Of a stretch of 64,000 nucleotides of DNA, positions 33,203-40,544 are shown in pieces (positions within the stretch are counted from its first letter, which is position 1; each line of letters begins with the position of its first letter). A program made the translations under genes and the position numbers. Source of the stretch: Micromonospora sp. NBC_01813 (lineage in GTDB: Bacteria > Actinomycetota > Actinomycetes > Mycobacteriales > Micromonosporaceae); contig NZ_CP109067.1 in assembly GCF_035917335.1 (NCBI RefSeq), positions 2,541,001 through 2,605,000 of the forward strand, in the 5' to 3' direction. The notes under the pieces were generated by a model, which was not told the origin of the DNA, searched no databases, and saw nothing but the letters and a program-made list of their open reading frames with translations.

Positions 33203-33325
33203 CTAGCACCGCCCGGGCGCGGTCAGCGCCAGGTCGGGACGGCTGGCACCGAACGAGGGCACACCGGCGGGCGCGAGTGCGGCGGGGTGCCCGTGACGCC
33301 CGGCGGGTGCTCGCTGGGTCGTCAC
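33203..33325 (-). CDS. Small ORF behind an operator-controlled promoter (possibly a truncated gene)
   Basis: A 40-residue frame from GTG 33325 (ATG 33331 also possible) with GGGGAGG 6 nt upstream, ending TAG at 33203. The product is basic and Ala/Pro-rich (VTTQRAPAGRHGHPAALAPA) and resembles the cytoplasmic N-terminus of a sugar permease more than a complete protein, so it may be the stump of a deleted gene. It lies between the orphan promoter/operator at 33364-33410 and dedA. Confidence 0.3.
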   Translation of the reverse strand: MTTQRAPAGRHGHPAALAPAGVPSFGASRPDLALTAPGRC

Positions 33326-33363
33326 GGGCATCCTCCCCACCACAGAGAGGCAGCACCGAAACT

Positions 33364-33410
33364 CTTAACCGGTTAAGAAAACGCTACGCCGATGCGAGCG
33401 ACGCAGTCAA
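33364..33410 (-). promoter_or_regulatory. Promoter with perfect CTTAACCGGTTAAG operator
   Basis: On the minus strand: TTGACT (33410-33405), 18-bp spacer, TAGCGT (33386-33381), then the 14-bp perfect palindrome CTTAACCGGTTAAG (33377-33364) three bases downstream. The palindrome is typical in size and symmetry for a LacI-type repressor. It would drive the 40-codon ORF and perhaps dedA. Apart from this and the ORF, I see nothing else in the 33164-33481 interval. Confidence 0.6.
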
Positions 33411-33481
33411 GAGCCATCGGGCATCGGCCGCCATCGTTTCGGTTGCCGGGCGAGGATGCCAGCTCAGTCGACGATGCCAGC

Positions 33482-35002
33482 TCAGCGGATCGGCGCGAAC
33501 CGCAGCATCGTCCACGACACCGGCGGTAGCCGCAGCGCCAAGCGCCCCTGGTCGACGACCGCACCGGACACCACACGGGGGCGCACCCGATCGGGCCGCG
33601 CCGACGTGTTCGCCGCCCGGACGTCCTCGTCGTGCAGTTCGCACCGCTCGACCAGCTGGTAGCCGGGAAAGGCGCGCAGGTCGACATCGAGCGCAAGGTG
33701 CTCCTGCTGGCTGCGGTTGACCGCGAAGATCGCCAGCGCGTCGGCGTCGGCGTCGTGGGTGGCCACGACGTCCAGCGCCGGCACCTCCCCGTACCGGGGG
33801 GTGTCGAGCACCGGCGCGTCGGCGTGGACCCGCAGCACGGTGCCGCGGGCGTACCGGGCCGTGTAGGCGAACGGGTAGAAGATGGTCTGTCGCCAGGCCG
33901 GCCCGCCGCGTTCCGCCCGGATGGCACCGATCGTGTTCACCAACTGCGCCTGGCATGCGACGGTGACCCGGTCGCTGTGGCGCAGCAGGCTGATCAGTGA
34001 CGAGCCGACCACCACCGCGTCCGCCACCGTGTAGTCGTCCTCGCTGAGCGGCGGCGCCTGCACCCACTCGGTCGGTACGCCGGTCGCCAGGAAGTCCCGC
34101 ATGTACCAGACGTTCCACTCGTCGAAGGAGACGCTCATCCGCTTCGTGCTGCGGGTCTTCGCCCGCACGTAGTCGCAGGTGGCCACGATGTCGTCGATGA
34201 AACGGTCCATCCCCACCGACGAGGCGAGGAAGCTCGCCAGGTCGCCGTCGTGCTCCTCGTGGTAGAGGTGCGCCGAGACGAAGTCGACCTGGTCGTAGGT
34301 GTGCTCCAGCACCTTCGCCTCCCAGGAGGCGAAGGTCGGCATGTCGGGTCCGGAACTGCCGCAGGCGACCAGTTCCAGGCCGGGATCGATCATCCGCATG
34401 GCGCGGGCCGTCTCGGCCGCCCGTCGCCCGTACTCGTCGGCGGTCTGGTGGCCGATCTGCCACGGCCCGTCCATCTCGTTGCCGAGGCACCACATTCGGA
34501 TCCCGTACGGCTGCTGTCGGCCGTGCGCACGACGCAGGTCCGACAGTCGGGTACCACCCGGGTGGTTGGCGTACTCCAGCAGGTCCATCGCCTCCCGGGG
34601 GCCACGGGTGCCGAGGTTGACCGCCAGCATCGGCTCGACGCCGGCGGACTCCGCCCAGGTGACGAACTCGTCGAGCCCGAAGGCGTTGGTCTCGATGCTG
34701 TGCCAGGCCGGGTCCAGCCGGGTGGGCCGCTGGTCCTTCGGCCCCACCCCGTCCTCCCACTGGTAGCCGGAGACGAAGTTCCCGCCCGGGTACCGGACCA
34801 CCGTGACGCCCTGTTCCCTGACCAGGTCACGCACGTCACCGCGCAGTCCGTGCTGGTCGGCGGTGGGATGGTCCGGGTCGTAGATGCCGGTGTAGACGCA
34901 TCGACCCATGTGCTCGACGAAGGACCCGAAGGTACGTCGCCGCACCGGTGCCACCTCGAACGCCGGATCGACATGCACCGTCACCGGTCGATCTGCCTCC
35001 AT
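33482..35002 (-). CDS. abfA: Alpha-N-arabinofuranosidase, GH51
   Basis: A 506-residue cytoplasmic GH51 enzyme without signal peptide. Features are RRTFGSFVEHMGRCVYTGIYDP at the start, VRYPGGNFVSGYQWEDGVGP, the acid/base Glu176 in MWCLGNEMDGPW, SAHLYH, the nucleophile Glu295 in SFDEWNVWY, and a C-terminal beta-sandwich. It removes L-arabinofuranosyl groups from imported arabino-oligosaccharides. ATG 35002 follows GGGAGGG. No operator like those elsewhere in the window was found directly upstream of it. Confidence 0.94.
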   Translation of the reverse strand: MEADRPVTVHVDPAFEVAPVRRRTFGSFVEHMGRCVYTGIYDPDHPTADQHGLRGDVRDLVREQGVTVVRYPGGNFVSGYQWEDGVGPKDQRPTRLDPAWHSIETNAFGLDEFVTWAESAGVEPMLAVNLGTRGPREAMDLLEYANHPGGTRLSDLRRAHGRQQPYGIRMWCLGNEMDGPWQIGHQTADEYGRRAAETARAMRMIDPGLELVACGSSGPDMPTFASWEAKVLEHTYDQVDFVSAHLYHEEHDGDLASFLASSVGMDRFIDDIVATCDYVRAKTRSTKRMSVSFDEWNVWYMRDFLATGVPTEWVQAPPLSEDDYTVADAVVVGSSLISLLRHSDRVTVACQAQLVNTIGAIRAERGGPAWRQTIFYPFAYTARYARGTVLRVHADAPVLDTPRYGEVPALDVVATHDADADALAIFAVNRSQQEHLALDVDLRAFPGYQLVERCELHDEDVRAANTSARPDRVRPRVVSGAVVDQGRLALRLPPVSWTMLRFAPIR

Positions 35003-35104
35003 CGTGCCCTCCCGCCCTTGCGCACAACATGTCTGACCGCAGGGTAGTCAGGCTCGCGCCGAGCGCGGCGATCCACTGACGGGTTCGGCCGGCTGGCGAG
35101 CTGA

Positions 35105-35932
35105 TCAGAGCTTGCGGGCGACGCCACCGACGAAGGTGTGGTACGTGTCGGTCTGCGCCGAGGGCTCGTCGTCCGGCTCGGCGCGCCACTCCGGCAGCGG
35201 CACCAGACCGGGCTCCAGCAGCTCAAAGTCGCCGAAGTAGCCGACGATCTCGTCGTGGTGGCGCCACCGGCCGGTGCCCATGGTCTGATTGAAGATCTTC
35301 TCCACCACGAGCGCCTTCTTGGCCGCCTCGGGGTGCCGGTCGCCCGGATTGTGGAAGTGCGAGATGGCGAGGAGACTGCCGGCCGGGACAGCGTCGCGAT
35401 AGACCGCCGCCACCGCGCCCGGATCCTCGTCGTCGCCGAGATGGTGCAGGATGCCCAGCAGCAGCACGCCGACCGGCTCGGCGAAGTCGATCATCGAGCG
35501 GACCTCGGAGTTCTCCAGGATCTCCGCTGGGTTGCGGATGTCCGCCTGGATCACCGTCGTCATCGGTGAGCTGTCGAGCAGGACCCGGCCGTGTGCCAGC
35601 ACCATCGGATCACTGTCCACGTAGACCACCCGCACCTGGGGGTCGATCTGGTGGGCGATCTCGTGCACGTTGCCCTGGGTCGGCAGACCCGACCCGATGT
35701 CGAGGAACTGCCGGATGCCGGCCTCGGCGACCAGGTGGCGCACCGCGCGGCGCAGGAAGCCCCGGTTGGCGCGGGCCGCCAAGTGGCCGTCGGGCGTGAT
35801 CTGCAACGCCATCTGGCCGGCCTGCCGGTCGACGGCGAAGTTGTCCTTGCCGCCGAGCATGTAGTCGTAGACCCGGGCGACGCTGGGCCGACTGGTGTCC
35901 ACCCCGACCGGGGCTCGTTCCTCACTGCTCAT
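35105..35932 (-). CDS. SAM-dependent methyltransferase, DUF574/Methyltransf_19 family
   Basis: A 275-residue protein of the actinobacterial family that starts RPSVARVYDYMLGGKDNFAVDR. It has the SAM-binding region FLDIGSGLPTQGNVHEIA, VVYVDSDPMVLAHGR and IQADIRNP, and the later LLLGILHHLGD. Actinomycete genomes carry many paralogues of unknown substrate. Start ATG 35932 lies just before the family's N-terminal segment. Confidence 0.9.
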   Translation of the reverse strand: MSSEERAPVGVDTSRPSVARVYDYMLGGKDNFAVDRQAGQMALQITPDGHLAARANRGFLRRAVRHLVAEAGIRQFLDIGSGLPTQGNVHEIAHQIDPQVRVVYVDSDPMVLAHGRVLLDSSPMTTVIQADIRNPAEILENSEVRSMIDFAEPVGVLLLGILHHLGDDEDPGAVAAVYRDAVPAGSLLAISHFHNPGDRHPEAAKKALVVEKIFNQTMGTGRWRHHDEIVGYFGDFELLEPGLVPLPEWRAEPDDEPSAQTDTYHTFVGGVARKL

Positions 35933-36059
35933 CGCGGGACCTCCGGGGGGGTCGGCCGACCGGATCGCCGGCGGGCTGGGGTCGCAGACGGCTGGGAGCG
36001 CTGCCGCGGTGCAGTCTAGAGGATCCGGACCGCCACCGGCGTTTCCCCCGACGCGACGG

Positions 36060-36641
36060 TCAGACCGTTGGCCGCAGGGCGTTGCGCACCAGATCATCCA
36101 ATGTGGTCACATCCACCCCAGCGGAGACAATGGCCTCGACCGAAGCGCCCCGGCCGTCCCGCACCATCCCCAGCAGAATGTGCTCGGTGCCGATGTGCCG
36201 GTGCTTGAGCCGCAGCGCCTCGCGGAGTGACAACTCAAGAATCTTGCGCGACTGCGGGGTGAAGTGGCCGCCGACCCGACGGCGCCACCAGGATCGACGC
36301 GGCGGCGGCGGTGGGTGCAGCGCGCCCTGGCCGAAGGACCGCTCCACCGCCGTACGGACCATGTCCAGGTCGATGCCGATCTCCCGTAAGGCGGTGGCGT
36401 CGGCGGCGCCGAACGGCACGGTCGGGCCGTCGACCCCACCGACGGCGGCCTCCGCGCGGGCCCGCAGATCAGCGAGATCCGCGCCGGCGTCCCGCAGCAC
36501 CCGCACCGCGAGATTGTCCTCGTCGGCGAGTAGCGCGACGAGCAGGTGCTCCGCGCCAGCGCTCGCGTGCTCCCGTCGGCGGGCCTCGTCCAGGGCGACG
36601 TGCACCACGGTGCGGGCGCGCCCGGTGAACCGCTCGAACAT
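36060..36641 (-). CDS. Clp N-terminal domain protein (ClpC-N-like, no ATPase)
   Basis: A 193-residue protein made of two Clp_N repeats: FERFTGRARTVVHVALDEARRREHASAGAEHLLVALLADED and FTPQSRKILELSLREALRLKHRHIGTEHILLGMVRDG, joined by a Pro/Arg linker. The AAA+ modules of ClpC are absent. Free Clp_N proteins are thought to act as adaptors or decoys for Clp substrates. ATG 36641 is chosen because AAGGAG lies 5 nt upstream; ATG 36644 adds one Met. The start overlaps the stop of the upstream HTH gene. Confidence 0.88.
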   Translation of the reverse strand: MFERFTGRARTVVHVALDEARRREHASAGAEHLLVALLADEDNLAVRVLRDAGADLADLRARAEAAVGGVDGPTVPFGAADATALREIGIDLDMVRTAVERSFGQGALHPPPPPRRSWWRRRVGGHFTPQSRKILELSLREALRLKHRHIGTEHILLGMVRDGRGASVEAIVSAGVDVTTLDDLVRNALRPTV

Positions 36642-36877
36642 CATGTCTCCTTCGACCGGCCGACCGCGGGGCGGCCGGCGTGCTTCTTGTGGACACCCTG
36701 CCGGCTGATCTCCAGCGCGTCCGCGATCTCCTGCCACGACCAGCCGTGCCGGCGCGCGTTGTCGACCTGGATCGCCTCCAGGCTCTCCAGCAGCCTGCGC
36801 AGCGCACGGACGGCCCGCAGGCCGACTCGCGGATCGCCACTGCCGGCGGCGGCGGCAAGCTCAGTCGCGTGACTCAT
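36641..36877 (-). CDS. Small helix-turn-helix regulator
   Basis: A 78-residue DNA-binding protein: an N-terminal helical part (VRALRRLLESLEAIQVDNARRHG) and the HTH WSWQEIADALEISRQGVHKKHAG. It is translationally coupled to the Clp_N gene. Two perfect GTCAAC-N4-GTTGAC repeats lie directly upstream, so it is probably autoregulatory. No Shine-Dalgarno is visible; the -10-like TAGGTT ends 6 nt before the ATG, so the mRNA is probably leaderless. Confidence 0.82.
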   Translation of the reverse strand: MSHATELAAAAGSGDPRVGLRAVRALRRLLESLEAIQVDNARRHGWSWQEIADALEISRQGVHKKHAGRPAVGRSKET

Positions 36878-36880
36878 ACC

Positions 36881-36924
36881 GTCAACCTACGTTGACAAAC
36901 GGGTTGCCGTCAACCCCAGTTGAC
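36881..36924 (-). promoter_or_regulatory. Twin operators overlapping the HTH-Clp_N promoter
   Basis: Two perfect inverted repeats GTCAAC-N4-GTTGAC at 36881-36896 and 36909-36924, 28 bp apart start to start. On the minus strand the promoter reads TTGACG (36913-36908), 18-bp spacer, TAGGTT (36889-36884). One repeat covers the -35 and the other the -10, a layout expected for tight repression by the encoded HTH protein. Confidence 0.75.
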
Positions 36925-36991
36925 ACCAGTTGCCGAGAATTGGCCGTCCCGCAGTGGTCGCCCTGAACCGATGAGCGCCGTGCTGTCGGCT

Positions 36992-37654
36992 TCAGGCCGA
37001 GTCGCGCAACCCGCGTACCCGGGACACCGTCAGCTCGTCGAGCCGGTCGACGACCAGCGTGGCACCGGCCAACGCGTCCGGCGCCGGTGGGTACTTCTGG
37101 TGCGGCACCGCCACCACCGCCAGTCCGGCGGCGATGGCCGACCGCAGCCCGTTGCTCGAGTCCTCCACCGCGCAGCACTCCTGCGGCGGTACGCCGAGCG
37201 ACCGCGCCGCGACCACGTACACCTCGGGGTCGGGCTTGCCCGCTGAGCACTCCTCGGTGGAGACGGTCACCTGGAACGCGTCGCCGACACCCGCGCTGGC
37301 GAGCACCTGGTCGATCAGCCGGCGGGGCGAGGAACTCGCCAGGCCGAGCGGGAACTCGGCGCCGAGCCGCCGGATCGCGTCCAACGCTCCGGGGATCAAC
37401 GGCAGCTCCGACCGGTACCGCGCGGCCATCTCGTCGATCACCTCGTCGGCGACCCGCCCGGCACCCCGGCCGACCCCGAGGTCCACGTCGAGGTAGCCCG
37501 ACCATTCCGGAGTACTCATGCCCATCAGCCGACTCTGGGTGTCCGGCAACCACCGCCCGCCGGACCGGGCCACGTATCCGCGCCGGACCTCCTCCCAGAC
37601 CGGCTCGGTGTCGATGAGCACGCCATCCATGTCGAACACCACCGCGGAGATCAT
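36992..37654 (-). CDS. HAD-superfamily (subfamily IA) phosphatase, beta-phosphoglucomutase-like
   Basis: A 220-residue HAD protein with motif I AVVFDMDGVLIDTEP (nucleophile first Asp), motif II LASSSPRRLIDQVL, Lys in SAGKPDPEVY and motif IV AVEDSSNGLRSAIAAGL. The helical cap between motifs I and II suits sugar-phosphate or phosphoglucomutase-type substrates. ATG 37654 is preferred for spacing from AGGA; ATG 37663 is possible. It is divergent from the first universal stress gene. Confidence 0.9.
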   Translation of the reverse strand: MISAVVFDMDGVLIDTEPVWEEVRRGYVARSGGRWLPDTQSRLMGMSTPEWSGYLDVDLGVGRGAGRVADEVIDEMAARYRSELPLIPGALDAIRRLGAEFPLGLASSSPRRLIDQVLASAGVGDAFQVTVSTEECSAGKPDPEVYVVAARSLGVPPQECCAVEDSSNGLRSAIAAGLAVVAVPHQKYPPAPDALAGATLVVDRLDELTVSRVRGLRDSA

Positions 37655-37800
37655 GTCCGACATCCTGCCCGGTCCACCGGAATCGACCCGGCCCGGGGTC
37701 ACGGAGAGCTAACCTCGCAGGCGAGCTTCCGCTTTCTGGTCCAGCCCGGATGCGGCACCAGCGAGGCCGCAGACGGACAACAGCCGCGAGAGGAATCGGG

Positions 37801-38706
37801 ATGTCGCAGCCCCTCCTACCGGGCCACGAACGGATCGTGGTCGGGGTCCACGACTCCGACTCCAGTTGGGCCGCGGTCCGGCTGGCCGCCCGCGAAGCCG
37901 CCGCCCAGCACCGACCGCTGCGGCTGCTGCACGCCCTCAACTGGATTCCGGACGACCTGTCCACCGGCGAGGAACCCGTACCGGACGCCCAACAGCTCAT
38001 CGACCGGGCCGTCCAGGTCGTGGCCGAGGCGGCACCCGGGCTGGAGGTGACCGCCGAACTGTCCGAGAACGCCCCGGCCACCGCTCTGCTGCGGGAGTCC
38101 CGGATGGCCTCACTGGTCGTCATCGGCGACGGCGACCTGGCCCGGTGGACCTGCCTGCCACTGGACGCGCTCGCCGTACAGATCGCCGCCCGGGCCGACT
38201 GCTCGGTGCTGGTCGCCCGCTGCCGCGCCGAGGAAGCCACGAACGCAGCCACCGGCACGGGCACCGAACCCACCTCAGACACCGAGGCCTACGACGGGCC
38301 CGTCGTCGTCGGCGTGGACGGCTCGGCCGGCTCCGAACGCGCCCTGGGCTTCGCTTTCGACACCGCCGCCGCGCGGCGCAGTGAACTGATCGTCGTACGG
38401 GCCTGGGAGAGCGAGCTGAGTTGGGCCGACGCCTCACCCGACACCGGCGGCGAACTCGCCGACACGCTGGCACCCTGGCAGGAGAAACACCCCGACGTGC
38501 CGGTACGTCAACAGGTGGTGAGCGGGGCGCCGGCCCAGGTGATCATCGAACGGTCCGTACACGCCGGTCTCGTCGTGGTCGGTGCCCGCGGCGACCACCC
38601 GCTCCGGGTACCGCTCGGCGCGGTCAGTCAGGCGGTGCTGCACCACGCCCGCTGCCCGACGGCCATCGTCCGCGAGTGTGCCCCGCCACCGACCGCCGGC
38701 GACTGA
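37801..38706 (+). CDS. Tandem-domain universal stress protein
   Basis: A 301-residue protein with two UspA domains. The first (about 10-145: ERIVVGVHDSDSSWAAVRLAAREAA) has a degenerate ATP loop. The second (about 165-298) has VVVGVDGSAGSERALGFAF and the ATP-binding pattern GARGDHPLRVPLGAVSQAVL, ending HHARCPTAIVRE. Two-domain Usp proteins are core members of the M. tuberculosis DosR regulon. ATG 37801 has AGAGGA upstream. No GGGAC-N4-GTCCC box was found before it. Confidence 0.92.
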   Translation: MSQPLLPGHERIVVGVHDSDSSWAAVRLAAREAAAQHRPLRLLHALNWIPDDLSTGEEPVPDAQQLIDRAVQVVAEAAPGLEVTAELSENAPATALLRESRMASLVVIGDGDLARWTCLPLDALAVQIAARADCSVLVARCRAEEATNAATGTGTEPTSDTEAYDGPVVVGVDGSAGSERALGFAFDTAAARRSELIVVRAWESELSWADASPDTGGELADTLAPWQEKHPDVPVRQQVVSGAPAQVIIERSVHAGLVVVGARGDHPLRVPLGAVSQAVLHHARCPTAIVRECAPPPTAGD

Positions 38707-38901
38707 CCGGATCCCGCCGCGCCACACCGCGCCACGCCGCCGTCGCGGGTGGCGGTCCGCCAGAACGTGGGCCGGTGCGGCAGCCGTGGTGGGCCCGGAT
38801 GCTGCGGGCCCGCCGGCTGTCCGGGTAGGGCCGGCGGCGCTGGTACGCCGAGGGCAGCCACGTGGACGATGTTCACGTATCGGTACTCATATGATTACGC
38901 T

Positions 38902-39357
38902 GTGACAACCCCCGACACGTGGCGTCTTCCGGCCTGGACCCTGCTCAGCAACCACGGCCACGTCCTGCTTGCCATCGCCCGCGATCCACAGGCCCGGCTA
39001 CGGGACGTGGCGGCCCGGGTCGGGATAACCGAACGGGCCGCACACACCATCGTCGCCGACCTGGAGGCGGCCGGGTACCTGACCCGGCACCGGGTCGGCC
39101 GACGCAACGAGTACACGGTCAATCCGCAGGTGCCGTTCCGGCACCCCGCCGAACAGGACCATCTCGTCGGCGAACTGCTCGACCTGTTCACCGCCACGCC
39201 GGCCGCGCAGCAGGCTCCCGCCGGGGCCGGCGTCGCGGACCCCGGCGCGCACCGTGACCGCTCGGCGGGACCCCAGTCCCGCAACACCGGGTCTTTCGCA
39301 CCTGTCCCCCACCCGTCCCCAGGTATGGACTGTGTGCAGGTGCAACTGAAGGAGTGA
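38902..39357 (+). CDS. Winged-helix (MarR/GntR-like) regulator
   Basis: A 151-residue protein with a winged helix at about 10-75 (NHGHVLLAIARDP, RLRDVAARVGITERAAHTIVADLEAAGYLTRHRVGRRNEYTVN), followed by an alpha-helical stretch and a Pro/Gly-rich C-terminal tail. GTG 38902 is chosen because TATGAT at 38890-38895 ends 6 nt before it, indicating a leaderless mRNA. Longer frames upstream are unsupported. A DevR-type box lies within its 3' part. Confidence 0.75.
   Translation: MTTPDTWRLPAWTLLSNHGHVLLAIARDPQARLRDVAARVGITERAAHTIVADLEAAGYLTRHRVGRRNEYTVNPQVPFRHPAEQDHLVGELLDLFTATPAAQQAPAGAGVADPGAHRDRSAGPQSRNTGSFAPVPHPSPGMDCVQVQLKE
39267..39280. promoter_or_regulatory. DevR/DosR-type box (perfect core)
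   Basis: GGGAC-CCCA-GTCCC, extended by GC on both sides to an 18-bp palindromic site. It matches the GGGAC-N4-GTCCC core of the M. tuberculosis DosR consensus. It lies 83 bp before the single-domain Usp gene at 39363, inside the 3' coding part of the preceding regulator gene. Confidence 0.65.
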
Positions 39358-39362
39358 GCAAG

Positions 39363-39812
39363 ATGAGCGCCAGTCACCTGATCGTCGTCGGTGTCGACGG
39401 CTCCGAGGCAAGCCGGCGGGCACTGGACTGGGCAGCCAAGGAAGCGACCGGCCGGGGCGGCGCCCTGCGCGCGGTCATCGCCTGGCGGTGGGACGGCGGC
39501 ACCGCCGTCAACCCCATCGAGGAACGCAAACGCGCCACCGACCTGCTCGACGCCGAACTCGCGGCGCTGACCACCCGGCTCGGCTCCGCGCTACCGGTCG
39601 TCGGCGAAGTGACCGAAGGCCGCGCCGCCGAGGTGCTGACTGCCGCGGCCCGCTCCGCCGATCTGCTGGTCCTCGGCAGCCACGGACACGGCCGACTGCT
39701 GCACACGGTGCTCGGCTCGGTCAGCGAGGAATGCATCCGTAAGGCCACCTGCCCGGTCGTGGTGATCCCCGTTCCCGCGCTGATCGCCTCGGCCACCGAC
39801 GCCGGCGTCTGA
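39363..39812 (+). CDS. Single-domain universal stress protein
   Basis: A 149-residue UspA protein: HLIVVGVDGSEASRRALDWAAKEA, then the ATP-binding loop LLVLGSHGHGRLLHTVLGSVSEECI (GxxGx9GS) and CPVVVIPVP. GAAGGAG lies 8 nt before ATG 39363. A perfect DevR-type box is upstream, and the broken Usp copy follows 17 bp downstream. Confidence 0.93.
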   Translation: MSASHLIVVGVDGSEASRRALDWAAKEATGRGGALRAVIAWRWDGGTAVNPIEERKRATDLLDAELAALTTRLGSALPVVGEVTEGRAAEVLTAAARSADLLVLGSHGHGRLLHTVLGSVSEECIRKATCPVVVIPVPALIASATDAGV

Positions 39813-39828
39813 CCGGGAGGCGATCGAG

Positions 39829-40459
39829 ATGACCAGACCCATCGTGGTCGGATACGACGGTTCGAGCAGCGCCGACGCCGCCGTCGACTGGGCAGTCGCC
39901 GAAGGGAGCCGCACCGCCACGCCGGTGGTGCTCGCGTACGCCTTCGAATGGCCGACCAGCGCGGGCCCGATGATGCCCGGCCCGGCCGCCTGGCCCGACG
40001 CGGCGCGGCGCGGCTGGTGGTGGGCAACCGGGGGCACGGCGGCTTCGCCGACCTGCTGCTCGGCTCGACCAGCGTGGCGGTGTCCGCACATGCCCACTGC
40101 GCGGTCGTGGTGGTACGCGGCAACGTCGTCGCCGAGGCCCCGGTCGTAGCTGGCGTGGACGGCTCACCGGCGTCGCTGCAGGCTCTGCGCTTCGCCGTCG
40201 AGCAGGCCGCCAGCCGGGCCGTCGCGCTACGGGTCATCCGCGCCTGGAACCCGCCGGCACAACGTTGGCAACCGCCGGCGTTCGACCCACGAGAGATCGT
40301 CGCCGCCGAGCGCGCGGCGGTTTCACCGGAATGATGCTCGGCTCGGTGTCGCAGCAACTGCTGCACCACAGCCACAGCCCGGTCGCGGTGGTCCGCGAAT
40401 CCGTCCACTCCCTCCACACCGTCGAAGCCGGATCCGGCGACCTGGTCGATCGACCCTGA
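39829..40459 (+). pseudogene. Broken tandem-domain universal stress protein
   Basis: A former two-domain Usp gene with an intact ribosome site (GGGAGG) and start. Frame 1 gives MTRPIVVGYDGSSSADAAVDW up to about 40010. Frame 2 resumes at LVVGNRGHGGFADLLLGSTS and covers the second domain's start (VVAGVDGSPASLQALRFAVE) to REIVAAERAA. Frame 3 then gives GGFTGMMLGSVSQQLLHHSHSPVAVVRES. In each domain the roughly 60-70 residues between the first helices and the ATP loop are missing, with a frame change at each junction. Confidence 0.85.
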
Positions 40460-40544
40460 CAAGTAGGGCAGCAACGACCGTACCGACTTGCAAGCTGGCC
40501 GCTGCGCGCGGCCGCCTGAGCGACCCACCCCGATGGAGGCTGAC

